Shown: positions 33,361-45,600 of the stretch, one piece after another
Layout of the letters: every line of letters starts with the position of its first letter
Position numbering within the stretch: the stretch's first letter is position 1
Origin: Acanthochlamys bracteata
Lineage: Eukaryota; Streptophyta; Magnoliopsida; Pandanales; Velloziaceae
Assembly (NCBI GenBank): GCA_019914995.1
Contig: CM034135.1
Span: forward strand, 7,380,501-7,444,500
Length of the DNA stretch: 64,000 bases
Reading direction: 5' to 3'
The notes under the pieces: model-generated
Database searches by the model: none
The model's input: only the letters and a program-made list of their open reading frames with translations
Told to the model about the DNA's origin: nothing
Program-made: the position numbers and the translations under genes

Positions 33361-33857
33361 ATTTCAGGGATTGAACTTTAAGACATGTGCATGGGTTTAG
33401 CTTTATATAGTGCCCATTGCGAAAGTTCTGGGAAGTAACGTCGAGATTAGCATTCAGATATCTCACTCTATTTTAAAAAAAAATTTAATTTTATATTTAT
33501 TAATAAAATTTTATAATATTTTATATAATAATATTTATGATTATTTATTGTATTTCTAATATATATATATATATTATAATATTTATTATTATTTATTTTA
33601 TTATTTAAAATTAAAATAATGTTTATTTTCCAAAATAAAATAAATAATTTTTTTAGAAATATTGAGTATAGACATTTCTAACGTCTATCACTCCTGAAGG
33701 GTTGGAACTGTCAAAGGATAGCCTATGTCACGCGGGCCCAAACTAGAAGAAGACATTTAATTTTTTTTAAAATTTTCGGAAGTCACAGATCACTGCTAAT
33801 CTGGATAGTGCTCGTTCCGAAGAATGTTGTATGCGATGAAAGAAGGAATGCGAAAGG

Positions 33858-34112
33858 TGTATTTGGGATTGTATTTCAAATATTTTTCTTAATTTTTTAA
33901 TTTTATATTTTTAATATATAATTTATAAATATTTTAAAAATTTATTTAAAAATTATAAAAATGTAAAAAAAAATTATATAGTAAAATTTTTTTATTATAT
34001 ATTTTTATTAGTTTTTAAAAATACAAAAAATAAAACTTATATTTTAAAAAAATAAAAATATTTTTTATTTAAAAAAATTTTAGTTTATAAGTAATTCTAA
34101 ACATATCTGAAA
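33858..34112. mobile_element. MITE-like element, family A
   Basis: GTGTATTTGGGATTGTATTT at the left and TTATAAGTAATTCTAAACAT at the right, with the core in the reverse orientation. Confidence 0.5.
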
Positions 34113-34124
34113 ATAGAATAAGGG

Positions 34125-34356
34125 CGTGCGTGTTCACTATCACCATAAATTTTCTAAAGTCATTTTTAATATATAAAAAAATTAAAATAAACTTTTTTAT
34201 TAAAAATTTTTTTTAATTCAAATAAAAAATTTATTATTAAAATAAATTTATATAAAAGATTTACTTTTATTAAAAATTTTAATTTTAAATTTAATTTTTA
34301 AGTTAACTTCTTATAAATTTAATTTGCTGAATTTATTCTCTAAATAAGCGCTTCCT
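34125..34356. mobile_element. MITE-like element, family B
   Basis: Begins GGGCGTGCGTGTTCACTATC and ends near CTAAATAAGCGCTTCC; the A/T core matches other B copies. Confidence 0.45.
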
Positions 34357-34676
34357 GAGTATTAATAAATATGTTCCTGTTGCGACATATAATAAATGAT
34401 CGAAACTTCAATTCTTTTCATTTGGAATTTCAAAAAATATATGTGTTTTAATTGTTCATTAAATTAAAAATTTTATTTTTATTTTAGTATATAAAAACAT
34501 CATTTTTTAAGCTTCACTTCTCACTTTCAGATTTCGTAGAATTTACTTCCACGTATTTTAAAATCACTTTTAATATAAGTTATGCACGTTTTTTATCGAT
34601 AAGGAAGTTTCAGTAAGAAAAAAACAAAGTTATATACTTAATCATGACAAATATTATTTGGAGGTTAAATATTTAC

Positions 34677-34848
34677 ATTCAATACAACTGTAGTAACATT
34701 GCTACTGCAAATTGCGGGAGATATAACTAAATAAATCAATGCTGAGAGTGACTACTTTTTTTATTTTTTCTACATAAAACCAAAAAAGAAAAAGCTACAA
34801 ATTCCATCCATCAATTTTTAATCGCGACATTATCAGAAACAAAAAGAT
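34677..34848. repeat. Duplicated segment, part a, copy 2
   Basis: Near-identical to 29666-29836. Part b begins only four bases later, although the two parts are 1.3 kb apart in copy 1. Confidence 0.9.
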
Positions 34849-34852
34849 TTTT

Positions 34853-34996
34853 GTGATCGGGTAGTTCTTGATGCTTGCTTCAAGGTCAGGTTGGGAATAG
34901 CTTATTGCTACTGGCGCAACGTGTAACTGATTGTTGTAGAACAACACCTGAAGCAATACAAATATAATGTTTACTATATATAACTAAGTACTTAAA
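34853..34996 (-). pseudogene. Copy of the exon 2 start of the 160-aa membrane protein gene
   Basis: 144 bases match 31141-31284 without gaps, covering the end of the intron, the acceptor and about 31 codons. The rest of exon 2 is missing, so no product can be made. Confidence 0.85.
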
Positions 34997-35232
34997 GGGC
35001 AGGTTCGGATGACTTTTTTTTCTCCAAATTTTTTATTTTATATTTTTTAATAAAATTTTTATAATATTTTATAAATTTTTTAAAAAAAATTTTAAAAATA
35101 TAAAAAAATTTATGTCTTAACTTTTTTTATTAATTATTATTTTTTTAAATTAAAAAAAACTTATTTTTAAAAAAAATCTCAAAGTATTTTTTTTTCAAAA
35201 ATCTTTTTTTCAATAAACACTTCTAAAAATCT
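34996..35232. mobile_element. MITE-like element, family A variant
   Basis: Starts GGGCAGGTTCGGATGAC and ends TTCAATAAACACTTCTAAAA. It abuts the duplicated segment. Confidence 0.5.
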
Positions 35233-36474
35233 CCAAACTTAAGAAACCAAAAAGCTTTAATTTATAGGATATAAATAGATTAGAATAGTAATTAGTCATT
35301 ATCGACGTCATTAAGATTAAGAGCGCCAGTCAAAGTCAGAACTAAGGAAGCTTTTATTTATTATATATTTCAAAAAATTTTCTTAAAATATTTAATTTAA
35401 GAAAATCTCTTATAACTAATAGTTCTTATATCTTACTAGCTAGATAATTAATTAAGTAGTTAATAATTTAACTGAAGTTATCCTACATATTAATTATATC
35501 ACTAGTCGTATATAGTCCAGAGAATGCAACTAACATTATCAAACTAATTCATTATCCAGCAAAGCATCTGATAGTTAGTCGTGATTAATTATTAATCGAT
35601 TATATACGTAGTTGGAATTTTGTGATTGTGAAGAGCGATCAGATCATACGGCTTTTGCTTCGTTGATACGGTAATGCTAACTCTTTATTTTTAATTAGAG
35701 TCATATATGTCCACAGATTATATACTTTAATTGTTGAGATGTTGAGTAATTAGTAAACATTTCTATTTAAAAGTATTTAATTATCAAAATTATAACAAAT
35801 CTTTAATTCTCTTTATTAGAAACTGATATGCTACAACTAGTTCAACAAATCTAGAAGCCTTTTTAATTACATTGTACTCAGTTTCCAAAAAAATTTAAAT
35901 AAAAACTTGGTCAAATAAGTCACAGGAAAAGTGTTATCCAGTATTTCCTTTGAATTATATGCACCAACCTATTTAAGTATCATCGAGAACAAAACAAAAT
36001 ATTATTTTTCATAGCTCAACACAAACCAACGGAAACATTAGAAAATTTTAATTTGGAATTAATACAAAAGATCGACGAAGTCTTTGTTTGTTTGTTAACA
36101 ACACTGAGCATACCAATTAATTTCGAAATTTTTATATAACCGACTTAATTCCGAAACTGAAATCAGACAAACAACAGTGGACTTGAACCGTGCGGGCACT
36201 CGTAATTGTGATCTCATCTCACATTAATTTTATTAATTAATTATGTTTCCGTTGATATTTATTTAATTAATCAACTACTAGCACAAGTCTGATTTTGTTA
36301 ACTTGATTAATTAATAAGTCTTCTTCTTTTTTCTTTATATATATATGGATCAGTTCATCACGCTAGCTTGGCTGAAAATTTTCCATTAACAAATTAAATT
36401 TTCTTCCATTAATACAACAACAACAACAATAGCTTTACATCAACTTTTAAATTTGACAAAAAATATATATATTT

Positions 36475-36650
36475 TATTTTTGTGTCATTTTGATCAAGAA
36501 TTTCGATAGAGATCGATTCGTATTCTGATTGAGCTGAAATTTTATCAACATATTTCTAACTCATAATTCTTCATATTCAATAGTGAAAATTAGATTTGGA
36601 AAACTCGCCGACCACTTTTGATTAGTATATATACACATTTATCTTTAAAA
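36475..36650. mobile_element. Short transposon-like element, family C, copy 2
   Basis: TTGTGTCATTTTGATCAAG, then CAATAGTGAAAATTAGATTT and CTCGCCGACCAC, align with the right half of the copy at 27636-27992. Confidence 0.4.
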
Positions 36651-36661
36651 ATAATATATAT

Positions 36662-36662
36662 T

Positions 36663-36700
<38 letters not shown>

Positions 36701-36704
36701 TAGT
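36662..36704. repeat. (TA)n microsatellite
   Basis: About 40 bases of alternating TA. Confidence 0.9.
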
Positions 36705-37603
36705 TATTAGATGAAGTTCAAGAACAAATATAAGAGCATGCAAAAACTTAAAAACTTACACACTAATATTGTTAGTTACTTTGCTGGAAGTACTTGCTTA
36801 TACAGCACAAACTTGATTTTGCACCGTTAATTAATTACAATATTAATTATAATAATATTAATATAAAATAAAGTAATATTAAAAAATTAATCTAAAAATT
36901 ATGTTAATAAAAATTAGATCAATATAAATAAAAATGTGATTTGAATTTTTTTATAAAAATTTACTTATTAATTTTTAGTGGTACTATATATTAAGTTAAA
37001 TATATAGTACTATAAAAATTATTATAGTGGTACTATATATTTAAATATATTAATTTATTATTTTATTATATAAAATTGAATAACTATTTTTTATAGTGGT
37101 ACTTTTATTATTTTTTCTATCTATCTTTTTATTCTTATTTATTACCATATAACTAAACATATTATAAGGGGCAGTTACCAATCCACTAAACATATTTTTA
37201 TAATTTATATTTATAATAAAAATAAAATTTTAAAATAAATTTGTCTATGCCAAACTTATTTTAAAATTTCAATTATAAAATTTATTTTTAATACAAATAA
37301 TGTAAAATTTAAAATTAATATTTTTAAAACTTATTTTAAAATAATCGAGTTTAATTTTAGACAGCATCCGAATACATTTCTGAAACAATATGCACATTTA
37401 AAAATAAGTCTAAATTTTTTATTTAAAATAAATTATTTATTTCAGTAAACGGCTTAGTTTAGCTCATCCAAACTGGTCCTTAGTCAGTTAGTAGTTACCA
37501 AAATATACATTTTCTTATTGGACTTATCTTGCAAAATTCTAAATTAAAATTTTTCTTTATTCGAAAAATTTTCGTTTTGCAGTTTCTGCACTCTTTCAAT
37601 TTA

Positions 37604-40600
37604 ATGAAATCAGGAACTGGCAGCGGCGGCGGCGGTCTGGGAGGCGAGCCGGCGGTGGGTTCTCTAACGGCATCAAGGAAGAAGGAGTACCGCGTGAGCA
37701 ACAAGATTCAGGAAGGGAAGAGACCGCTCTACGCCATTGCTTTCAATTTCATCGACTCCCGTTACTTCGATGTCTTTGCTACAGTCGGCGGCAATAGGGT
37801 ATAGCAGAACCTTTCTTCTTCTTTTGAGTTTCCTTTTAATTTTGTCTTGTATATATATATTTTTAATTATATTAATTTGATCTTTCTTTAAAAAAGTTGC
37901 TTTTTTAGGAAAATATTTGATTTTTTTGTTTTTATTTTTTGGTCTCTTAGTTTTTTCTTGTATAGTTTTTTTGTTCTTTAAAAATAGATCTTTTTTGAAG
38001 AACTTGGGTTTGAGGAAGAAATTTGAATTTTGTTTTCCTTTTTGAGTTCCCTTTCAATTTTACCATATTGTTTTTTTACTCATTAAAAATTAGATCTTTC
38101 TTTCAAGAAGTTGGTTTTGAGGAAAATTTTGAATTTTGTTTTCCTTTTTGAGTTCCCTTTTAATTTTAGCGTGTATAGTTTTTGGTGGTCTTTAAAAATT
38201 AAATCTTTCTTTCTAGACGTTGGTCTTTCGAGGATGAAGTATGAAAATGTTGGTTAATGGATTGATTGAAGAGCTTCTTAAAAGAACTTTGAAATTTCAG
38301 AAAGTATCTGAGTTTCCATTGGGCCGAACTTTTGTACATCTCACAGTTGAGGCTATTTCTCCTGGATCATAGAGTTTGTTAATGTTAGTGGTTTTTGGAG
38401 ATTCTCTAAGTATCATAGTGCAAGCGTGTTTCCGGCTGTTTTTATATGATTTATTTTCATAAATTTTTCCTTCTTTCAGGTAACTGTTTATCGGTGCCTT
38501 GATGGCGGTGTAGTAGCTGTGCTGCAAGCCTATGTTGATGAAGATGTATGTGAGATCCTTGGTTATGGTTATTTGATCCTTGTAACTGTAATAGCTGGCA
38601 GGGAGAATGAGGGCCTTTCTACTAAGCTTAGGCTTTCTATGGATAAAATAGCTGAAAGAAAATGAGTACCTATTTCCATTCCTTGTTGAAGATCGAAACA
38701 GGACCTTTCTATTGGGATGGCTTTTGGTTAACCATTTTCTTCCTAACTAAATTGGGTGTCATATAGCAGGACTTGTATTAGGTCTTTTGAACTCCACAAG
38801 AAAGATTGTTAATTTTGTTCAGCATTTAACCGTTACACATCAACCGAAATGGAAAAAATGCCATGGAACTTCACTTTTTCTTCCTTTGCATGTGCTTTTT
38901 CTCACCCAACTTTAGGCCATTCTGATGAATGAATATGGAGAATCTGGTATTGAGGCCTATATATTTGATTTTCTTGTGTACATCTGACAGATTATACTAA
39001 CTGTTGTAAGCTCGTCATAATACACTAATGATAAATGGTTTTTATGATAGTTCAGAAGGATGAGTCATTTTACACTTTGAGTTGGGCAAGTGACATTGAC
39101 GGGGCACCGTTCTTGGTGGCTGGCGGGAGCAATGGCATTATACGTGTCATCAATACTGGCACTGAGAAAATACACAAGGTAGCATCAGTATCTGTTAACA
39201 AGCAAAGTATGACTGTTTTGAAACAATGCGAACAAGCTGTCTCCTGAACACTTCAGAGATGTTTAGTGTAACTACTTTTTTTCTAAAACTGGTATTTCTA
39301 ACTAGCTTCTGTTGATCTATGCGATCTTGAGGAGTTCATGTGAAGAATGATGTCTAGTACTCATGCCACATTACAGTCTATTTCGTTTTATTTTCTGCAT
39401 TTGCCACTGATGAATTACATAACTTTACCAAGTCCATGGGGTTTAGATGTTTATGGAATTCTGAAATAACTTATTTCAAACATTGCAGAGCTTTGTTGGT
39501 CATGGTGACTCGATAAATGAGATTAGGACTCAGGCTTTGAAGACTTCACTTATTGTTTCTGCGAGCAAGGCAAGTGAAGTCACTCACCTACAGATGATTC
39601 CTTAACTGTAATGAATTACCTTTCTGATTATGCAAATCTTATCACAGGATGAATCTGTTCGGTTGTGGAACGTACACACAGGAATATGCATTCTTATATT
39701 CGCTGGAGCAGGCGGTCACAGAAACGAAGTACTTAGTGTGGTAGGTTGCAGTTACAATATTTTTTCTATTGTTTAGCTTGATCTCATGGATCATAGGTGG
39801 CACCAATAGTATAGTTAAACAATAATTGAATGTTCTTTCTAGGATTTCCATCCCTCTGATATATACCGGATTGCAAGTTGTGGAATGGATAATACAGTTA
39901 AAATCTGGTCCATGAAAGGTAATTTTTCGTTATCATTATGTGATCTGCTTATCATGTCACTTCATAACTCTGTGAAATATATGTTAATAAATGTTCTGTA
40001 AAGAAATCATAATCTAACCTCTGAGAAGTTCTGCAGAATTTTGGACATACGTCGAGAAGTCCTTTACTTGGACGGACCTTCCATCAAAATTCCCTACAAA
40101 ATATGTGCAGTTCCCAGTGAGTATTCAAATATTTGAACTCAAGACTACACATGAAATGGAACATGCTTCCTTTAGATTGATTCCCTCCAAAAGAAACTTC
40201 ATGTGTTTTCAGGTTTTTATAGCTTCGGTTCATTCCAACTATGTAGACTGCAATAGATGGCTTGGTGATTTTGTTTTGTCAAAGGTGAGTTATTGCTTTT
40301 GTTAAACTTCACTTATGTTTACCTTTCATGTAGTATGAGTTGGTTGACTGTATTTTAAGAAGAAATCTTCGAAGAACTTTAACATTTCAGTCATTCATTT
40401 ATCCTTTATCATGCTTAGTCTTCCTACTATGCGACTTAATGTTGTCTAGGACTTCTGCGAAGTCATGTGTATAGAAGTTTCAATTTTTTATGGTGTTTAG
40501 GCAAGCTGGGAGGGACCACAGGAAGATGCATATAAGGGACACGTTTGCTCTACCTTTAGCTCTTGACTTATAGGCTCTCCAATCTCATTCCTGAGATGCT

Positions 40601-42072
40601 AGAAGTGTAATTTGGGAGAGATTGCAGAAGTCCTTCTCAGCTTCTTGTTAGTTGAGAGTGAAAGATCTTAGGATAAAGTGGGAGTATACGCAGCTCTGAC
40701 ATTATACTATTTGTTTAACACCATTGCCGAAACATGGGCTGACTCTCTTTAAACGTTTTGCAGAGTGTTGACAACGAAATTGTTTTATGGGAGCCAAAAA
40801 CCAAGGAGCAAAGCCCTGGAGAGGTAATTGTTCTGCATCCCCATGTAGTGCACTCCAAACAGTGATAGTCTATTTCCCTATGGTTCCTTTACACTATTTA
40901 CTATAATTTTCGCTACTGAATGGGCCTATGGAAGTTTATGTAATGCGATACTACGAGTTTATTTTCATTTTATCTTTACTGCATGTGGATAAGTTTTATT
41001 TATTAAGCAACTATATTATCTTAAACAGCTTTACCATATTGTTTATTACCTTCATTGTATTTGTAGGGTACGGTTGACATTCTTCAGAAGTACCCTGTCC
41101 CCGAATGTGACATCTGGTTTATTAAATTTTCATGCGATTTTCACTTCAATGCCACCTCTATAGGTAAACCTCTCATTCTTGAGATTGTGTTGGATATTTT
41201 TTCTTTTGTTGCATAAGAATGTTTAAGATGAGGCACGCATGTACATACTTTCTTTTCCTAACAAGACAAACAGGATCATGATCAAGGGAATAACGTTGAC
41301 CTACACAGGTAACTTGGGGAAGGCTAAGCTCCTTGTATTCTTCCATCTAGTGACAATCAAAAATAACCTTGCTTGTAGAATGTTTGTCAGAGTAACCTTG
41401 TGACAGAACTGCAATCTAGTATGTTCTGGTTTCAATGAAGTCAGAATCTGTGCTCCTCCGATGCGATGTACCATTCTGAATTTTAAGAATTTTTAGTTAG
41501 ATGAAACCAGGTTAGGGTCCTGATTTCCATCAGCAGAAACACAACAAATGAATACTGGTTTCAATTAAAAGAATAAAGATTTTCAGTTTGGTTTAAGTGC
41601 TATTTTGAGAAATTTATTTACAGGAGCTTCTATGAAACTTATAAACAATGCTAGATAATTGAGACTTTTTGTATTTAATCAACTCTTGATTCTTTTGATT
41701 GATTAATTCTGTGAAGCAGGAAACCGTGAAGGAAAAATCCTTGTCTGGGAACTCCAATCTAGCCCACCTGTTCTCATTGCAAGGTTAGTATAGCAATAAC
41801 TTAATTGACGATGATAGTTCTCCTGATAACAATCTTCAGCTTATTCATATTTTTATTCTTTGTACAGGTTGTCTCACCCTCAATGCAAATCTCCGATCAG
41901 ACAGACAGCTACATCCTTTGACGGAAGGTTTGAATCCACGACTTCTTTCTCCCCCCAAAAAGTTATATCATTCGTAAGATGCCTAATAAGTTTTCTTTTC
42001 CTGGTTGGGCACAGTACCATACTGAGCTGCTGTGAAGATGGCTCTATATGGAGGTGGGATTTGGTCCAATGA
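37604..42072 (+). CDS. FIE: Polycomb group protein FIE (ESC homologue), WD40 repeats
   Basis: Thirteen coding exons: 37604-37798, 38480-38545, 39056-39178, 39489-39569, 39648-39740, 39843-39918, 40037-40116, 40213-40284, 40764-40823, 41067-41163, 41720-41783, 41868-41927 and 42015-42072; total 374 aa. The match to plant FIE is unmistakable: EGKRPLYAIAFNFIDSRYFD, KDESVRLWNVHTGICILIFA, HPSDIYRIASCGMDNTVKIW, EFWTYVEKSFTWTDLPSKFP and the end ILSCCEDGSIWRWDLVQ. The seven-bladed WD40 propeller binds E(z) methyltransferases in PRC2, which places H3K27me3 in the nucleus and represses endosperm, flowering and homeotic genes. The first 20 residues are Gly-rich and less conserved. The intron after exon 4 starts with GC instead of GT. 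The gene runs tail to tail with the chorein gene, 620 bases apart. Confidence 0.97.
39570..39647 (+). other. Non-canonical GC-AG intron in FIE
   Basis: The donor reads AAG|GCAAGTG and the acceptor ATCACAG|GAT. Using the GT four bases on would break the frame, so the GC donor is required. Confidence 0.85.
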
Positions 42073-42693
42073 AAGAATTCTTCCTGCAAGTGGTGTTTTC
42101 TTGAAGCGATTCATCAGAACAAGCCACCCATCATTAGATTTACTTCTCAGTTACTGGAACAAGCAGATTGGGTTGTGGCAAGCAGCTTCGATTTCTATGT
42201 ATAGCTAATTTGTTGTGTCATCCGCGACGCCCTCATTGCACTCTTTTCAAGTCCTGATGGATAGCTCGTCGTAGCAGTTTTTTTTAATTTCTACGGAGAT
42301 CCACTAGGTGTAAAATGTAGCTGGACGAGTTCATCCTTGCTTGAAGCTGTTCTATGCAATTCATTAAGTGTCATTCTCTGCAGGTTTAGATTCATGCAGT
42401 TTATTCTGCATCAGTTACACAGAAATCTCTTTCGCTTAATAATCAATGCAATCCTTCCTCTTCGTTACTTGTAAACTCAAAGTTAATACATTATGGCTCT
42501 TAAATTTCTGTATGATACAGATATACATGTAACAATACTGCAAAAATTTTTCTAACAGATGCACCTTATGGTTATACTGAACTTGAATACATTAACCAAT
42601 ATACACTACTATGAGCAAAAAGAATTTAAATACATGAAAGAGAATTACATCTCTTCCAAAACTTGTATACTTGAAGGTTTTCTATACCTATAT
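42073..42693. other. Shared 3' region of FIE and the chorein gene
   Basis: Both genes end here on opposite strands, so this stretch should hold both 3' untranslated regions. No further gene is seen. Confidence 0.6.
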
Positions 42694-45600
42694 TCATAGA
42701 TGCGTCCGCAATCTGTTCAACAATATTTGCATCGCCTCGAGCTTTTGACTGAGCTGTTTCACATCAGTAAGATGTTTAGAAGAGTTGGTGCTGCTTAACT
42801 CTGACATAAGGGCTGAGCAAGTGGTCTGAGAATCGGAGACCTCAGCTTCTAGAGAAGCTACCACTGATTCCAGAGTGCATCTTGGGCTTTCATTGGTGGC
42901 AGCTGCAGTTGGGGTGAAACTGATACTACCAAAGCTACTGCGCCTGCTGAGTTTTTCTGGTGTGAAAACTTTGTCTAAGCCGCTACTTCCTGCATGTTAA
43001 TAGTTCATAAATCGAGCTCAAATTGCCAACATGAGAGTGATATTCAGCATATGATAAAACACAGTGATATGGTAAAGCTAAGATCAAAAAGTTCACACAA
43101 TTAACACATTTACATGGACTTTTCAGTCTCAATAAATATGAACTACTATAGATTTAAACATTTGCATACCAAGATTGCTGAGCTGATCCAAAGCAGTGTG
43201 ACCGAGTGACTCTTCGAGTTTAAGCAATCGAAGAATCCCAGCAGCAATTCTACCCATCGAATCAACCTCTGACTTGAAAAGGTCAGCAAGGTGCTCCAAC
43301 TCCTCCTTTTTTACAACTACCTCAATCTGCAACAAGATTCAGTAGATTATCGGACAATCTAGGTGAATAGGAAGGAAAAAAAAATCTAAAAGATCGTTCT
43401 TCATACTGGCTGTTTGACAGCAAACTTAATGTTATCGACTGACCACCTAGCTTCTTCAGCAATTCCATTTTCATACATAATCAAGCAAGCTTCAACATCT
43501 AAACCATTGCCCACATCATGTGTGATTCTCGAATCTGAATGGAGCACATCATTGTTGGATAGAGGCTTCACTGCCTGCAAGCCTTCAATGCCCACCTGCA
43601 GCGATTCAAATATGAATGCCAAACATCTAAGTTGGGGAAAAACAAGACCCGAATATTGAAGTTCAGAACAGTTGAAAGCAAACATCTAAGTCGGGACAAA
43701 CAATGTGAAATAGTTTTAGCATCACATTTGAAGTTCACGGAACACATGTGAAAGAAACTCTGTGGTAAAAAAGCAAAGCTAAAATGTCGCACAAATATAA
43801 ACTTGAATTTAAATCCGTTACATACTGGTTCAGAACTTAAACTCTGATTCTTTACATTACAAGCATGTTCCAAATAGCTAAAGAGAGAGCAATTTTCAAC
43901 AGACAAGTTTGCAAATTGAAACTGGCATTCCAATAGCCAATATCTGGTATGCACATGGTTGAACATTGGGGCAAAGAATATGCAGTATGCAGTTGGCACA
44001 GGCCTGGGCTTAAGTAGATTAATATTAAGACTTATTTACAAATAACATACAGATACAACGATGTTCAACTATTATTATCAGAAAACTTATTAATTTGATA
44101 ATTTCATGAAAAAACAAAAAGAAAATGGCAACATTATTCCGTGGATGTCTAGGTGGTACAGTGGCTGCATAGACTGTATCCCGGGCGACCTGGGTTTCAC
44201 AAGAAAGTGCATTAGCAAATCCAATTTCTGGATTGCACTGTACAAACTGTAGTACAGATTTTGACCGCTTGCCGAAAGCAACAAATATGCTTGATGTGCA
44301 GCCCCCTTTTATGCATATGGCCCAAGTCCTTAAATCTTCTAGCCAAGAAAAACATCTAAATATCACTTTAACAAAAAGCCAAAATTATAATGAACAGCTA
44401 GTTTTGCTTTTGAAAGCAGAATCCAGGCAACTGATTATGGCTACTATGGTTTCTATATTCTTAGTCATTTGCATCATTGCATATGCATAAAAGGAAATCT
44501 GCAGCACTTACTGTAATCAACTCAACAGGAAAATTCTTCATTTTGCACGATTTCTCTCCATTGTCCATATCTGTGCCTTTTGCTTTCATTTTCAAGCTAT
44601 AAAATGATGCATGCCAACACTTCTCTTCTCGATTGATATTACTACCATTACTGAGCCACCTTTGATTTGTCTCTTGAGCGCCTTCAAGAGCAAATAGCCA
44701 ATTCTTTAGCTCAATAGCGACATCAATATCATCCGGACTTCCCATCTTCATGAATCCACTAGCACTACCCTCTTGCAGATGTTTATCTGACACAACCACA
44801 AAGTATATGAGACAAAAGTAAGCATAATATGAGTGAAGCGTTGTTTTTGTACATTCAATGATAAAAAAAGAACTTGCACTTCAATGGGGATAAAAAATTG
44901 TGATTCATTAGAAGTATTAACTGCATTTCCATTCTATACAGCTCAAAGGACTACATAGGAGTTTACCTTATGATTGTTATAAGTAATTAATAAACATTAA
45001 GGTTTATAGCAAATTAACAAGCATCAAGATGATATGGGGTAGTCCTAAATTTCGCTATTGCTAATGTTTCATTCGGGAAATTGAGAAAATGAGACGCAAA
45101 GGTTCACCACGAAATTTGCATGACAAAGAGTAAAAGCTCTCCTTACGATAATAACACGAAGGCATAGATCCTTACTCCCTGGTTGATCACCATTAAGAAG
45201 AGGAGATGCTCTAAAAAGTTTTGCCAATGGTCCAGTTGATAAATTTTTCAATCCTTTAGCAAGACCTTCACTAGGACCACCATCAGGACCAAAAATACCA
45301 AATCGATGTAGCAACGCTTCAGCATAATTCATCCCTCCACCAAGACGTACTCCAGAAACTATTGCAGAAACAGTCAAACTATGGCATTCGGCATCATGTG
45401 CATCATAAGGCATCACATGAACTGTGCTTATATCAAGAAATGGATCCACTTTCAAAAGTTGATTTTTTTGATTGCTGACCCAAAATACAGGCCTCATTTG
45501 GTGATTATGCCCATTTTCAATCACCAGATCCAGTCCAGAAGTTTCTTCTACCTTCTTTTCATGAGTAAGAACCCCTGTATCTACACAATCAACATGGACA

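Larger units (their letters stand above)
33400..37600. other. Gene-free stretch of repeats
   Basis: Apart from the listed elements I see only A/T-rich sequence. A segment at 36170-36240 has a box resembling a pol III B box (minus strand GGTTCAAGTCC) but no tRNA fold. Confidence 0.5.

Noticed and set aside
36181..36240. Minus-strand GGTTCAAGTCC resembling a tRNA B box
   Set aside because: No cloverleaf, A box or acceptor stem could be built around it.
43568..43999. 143-codon minus-strand frame in the chorein gene
   Set aside because: It is intron sequence upstream of exon 43595-43407 read through, in a different frame from the exon.
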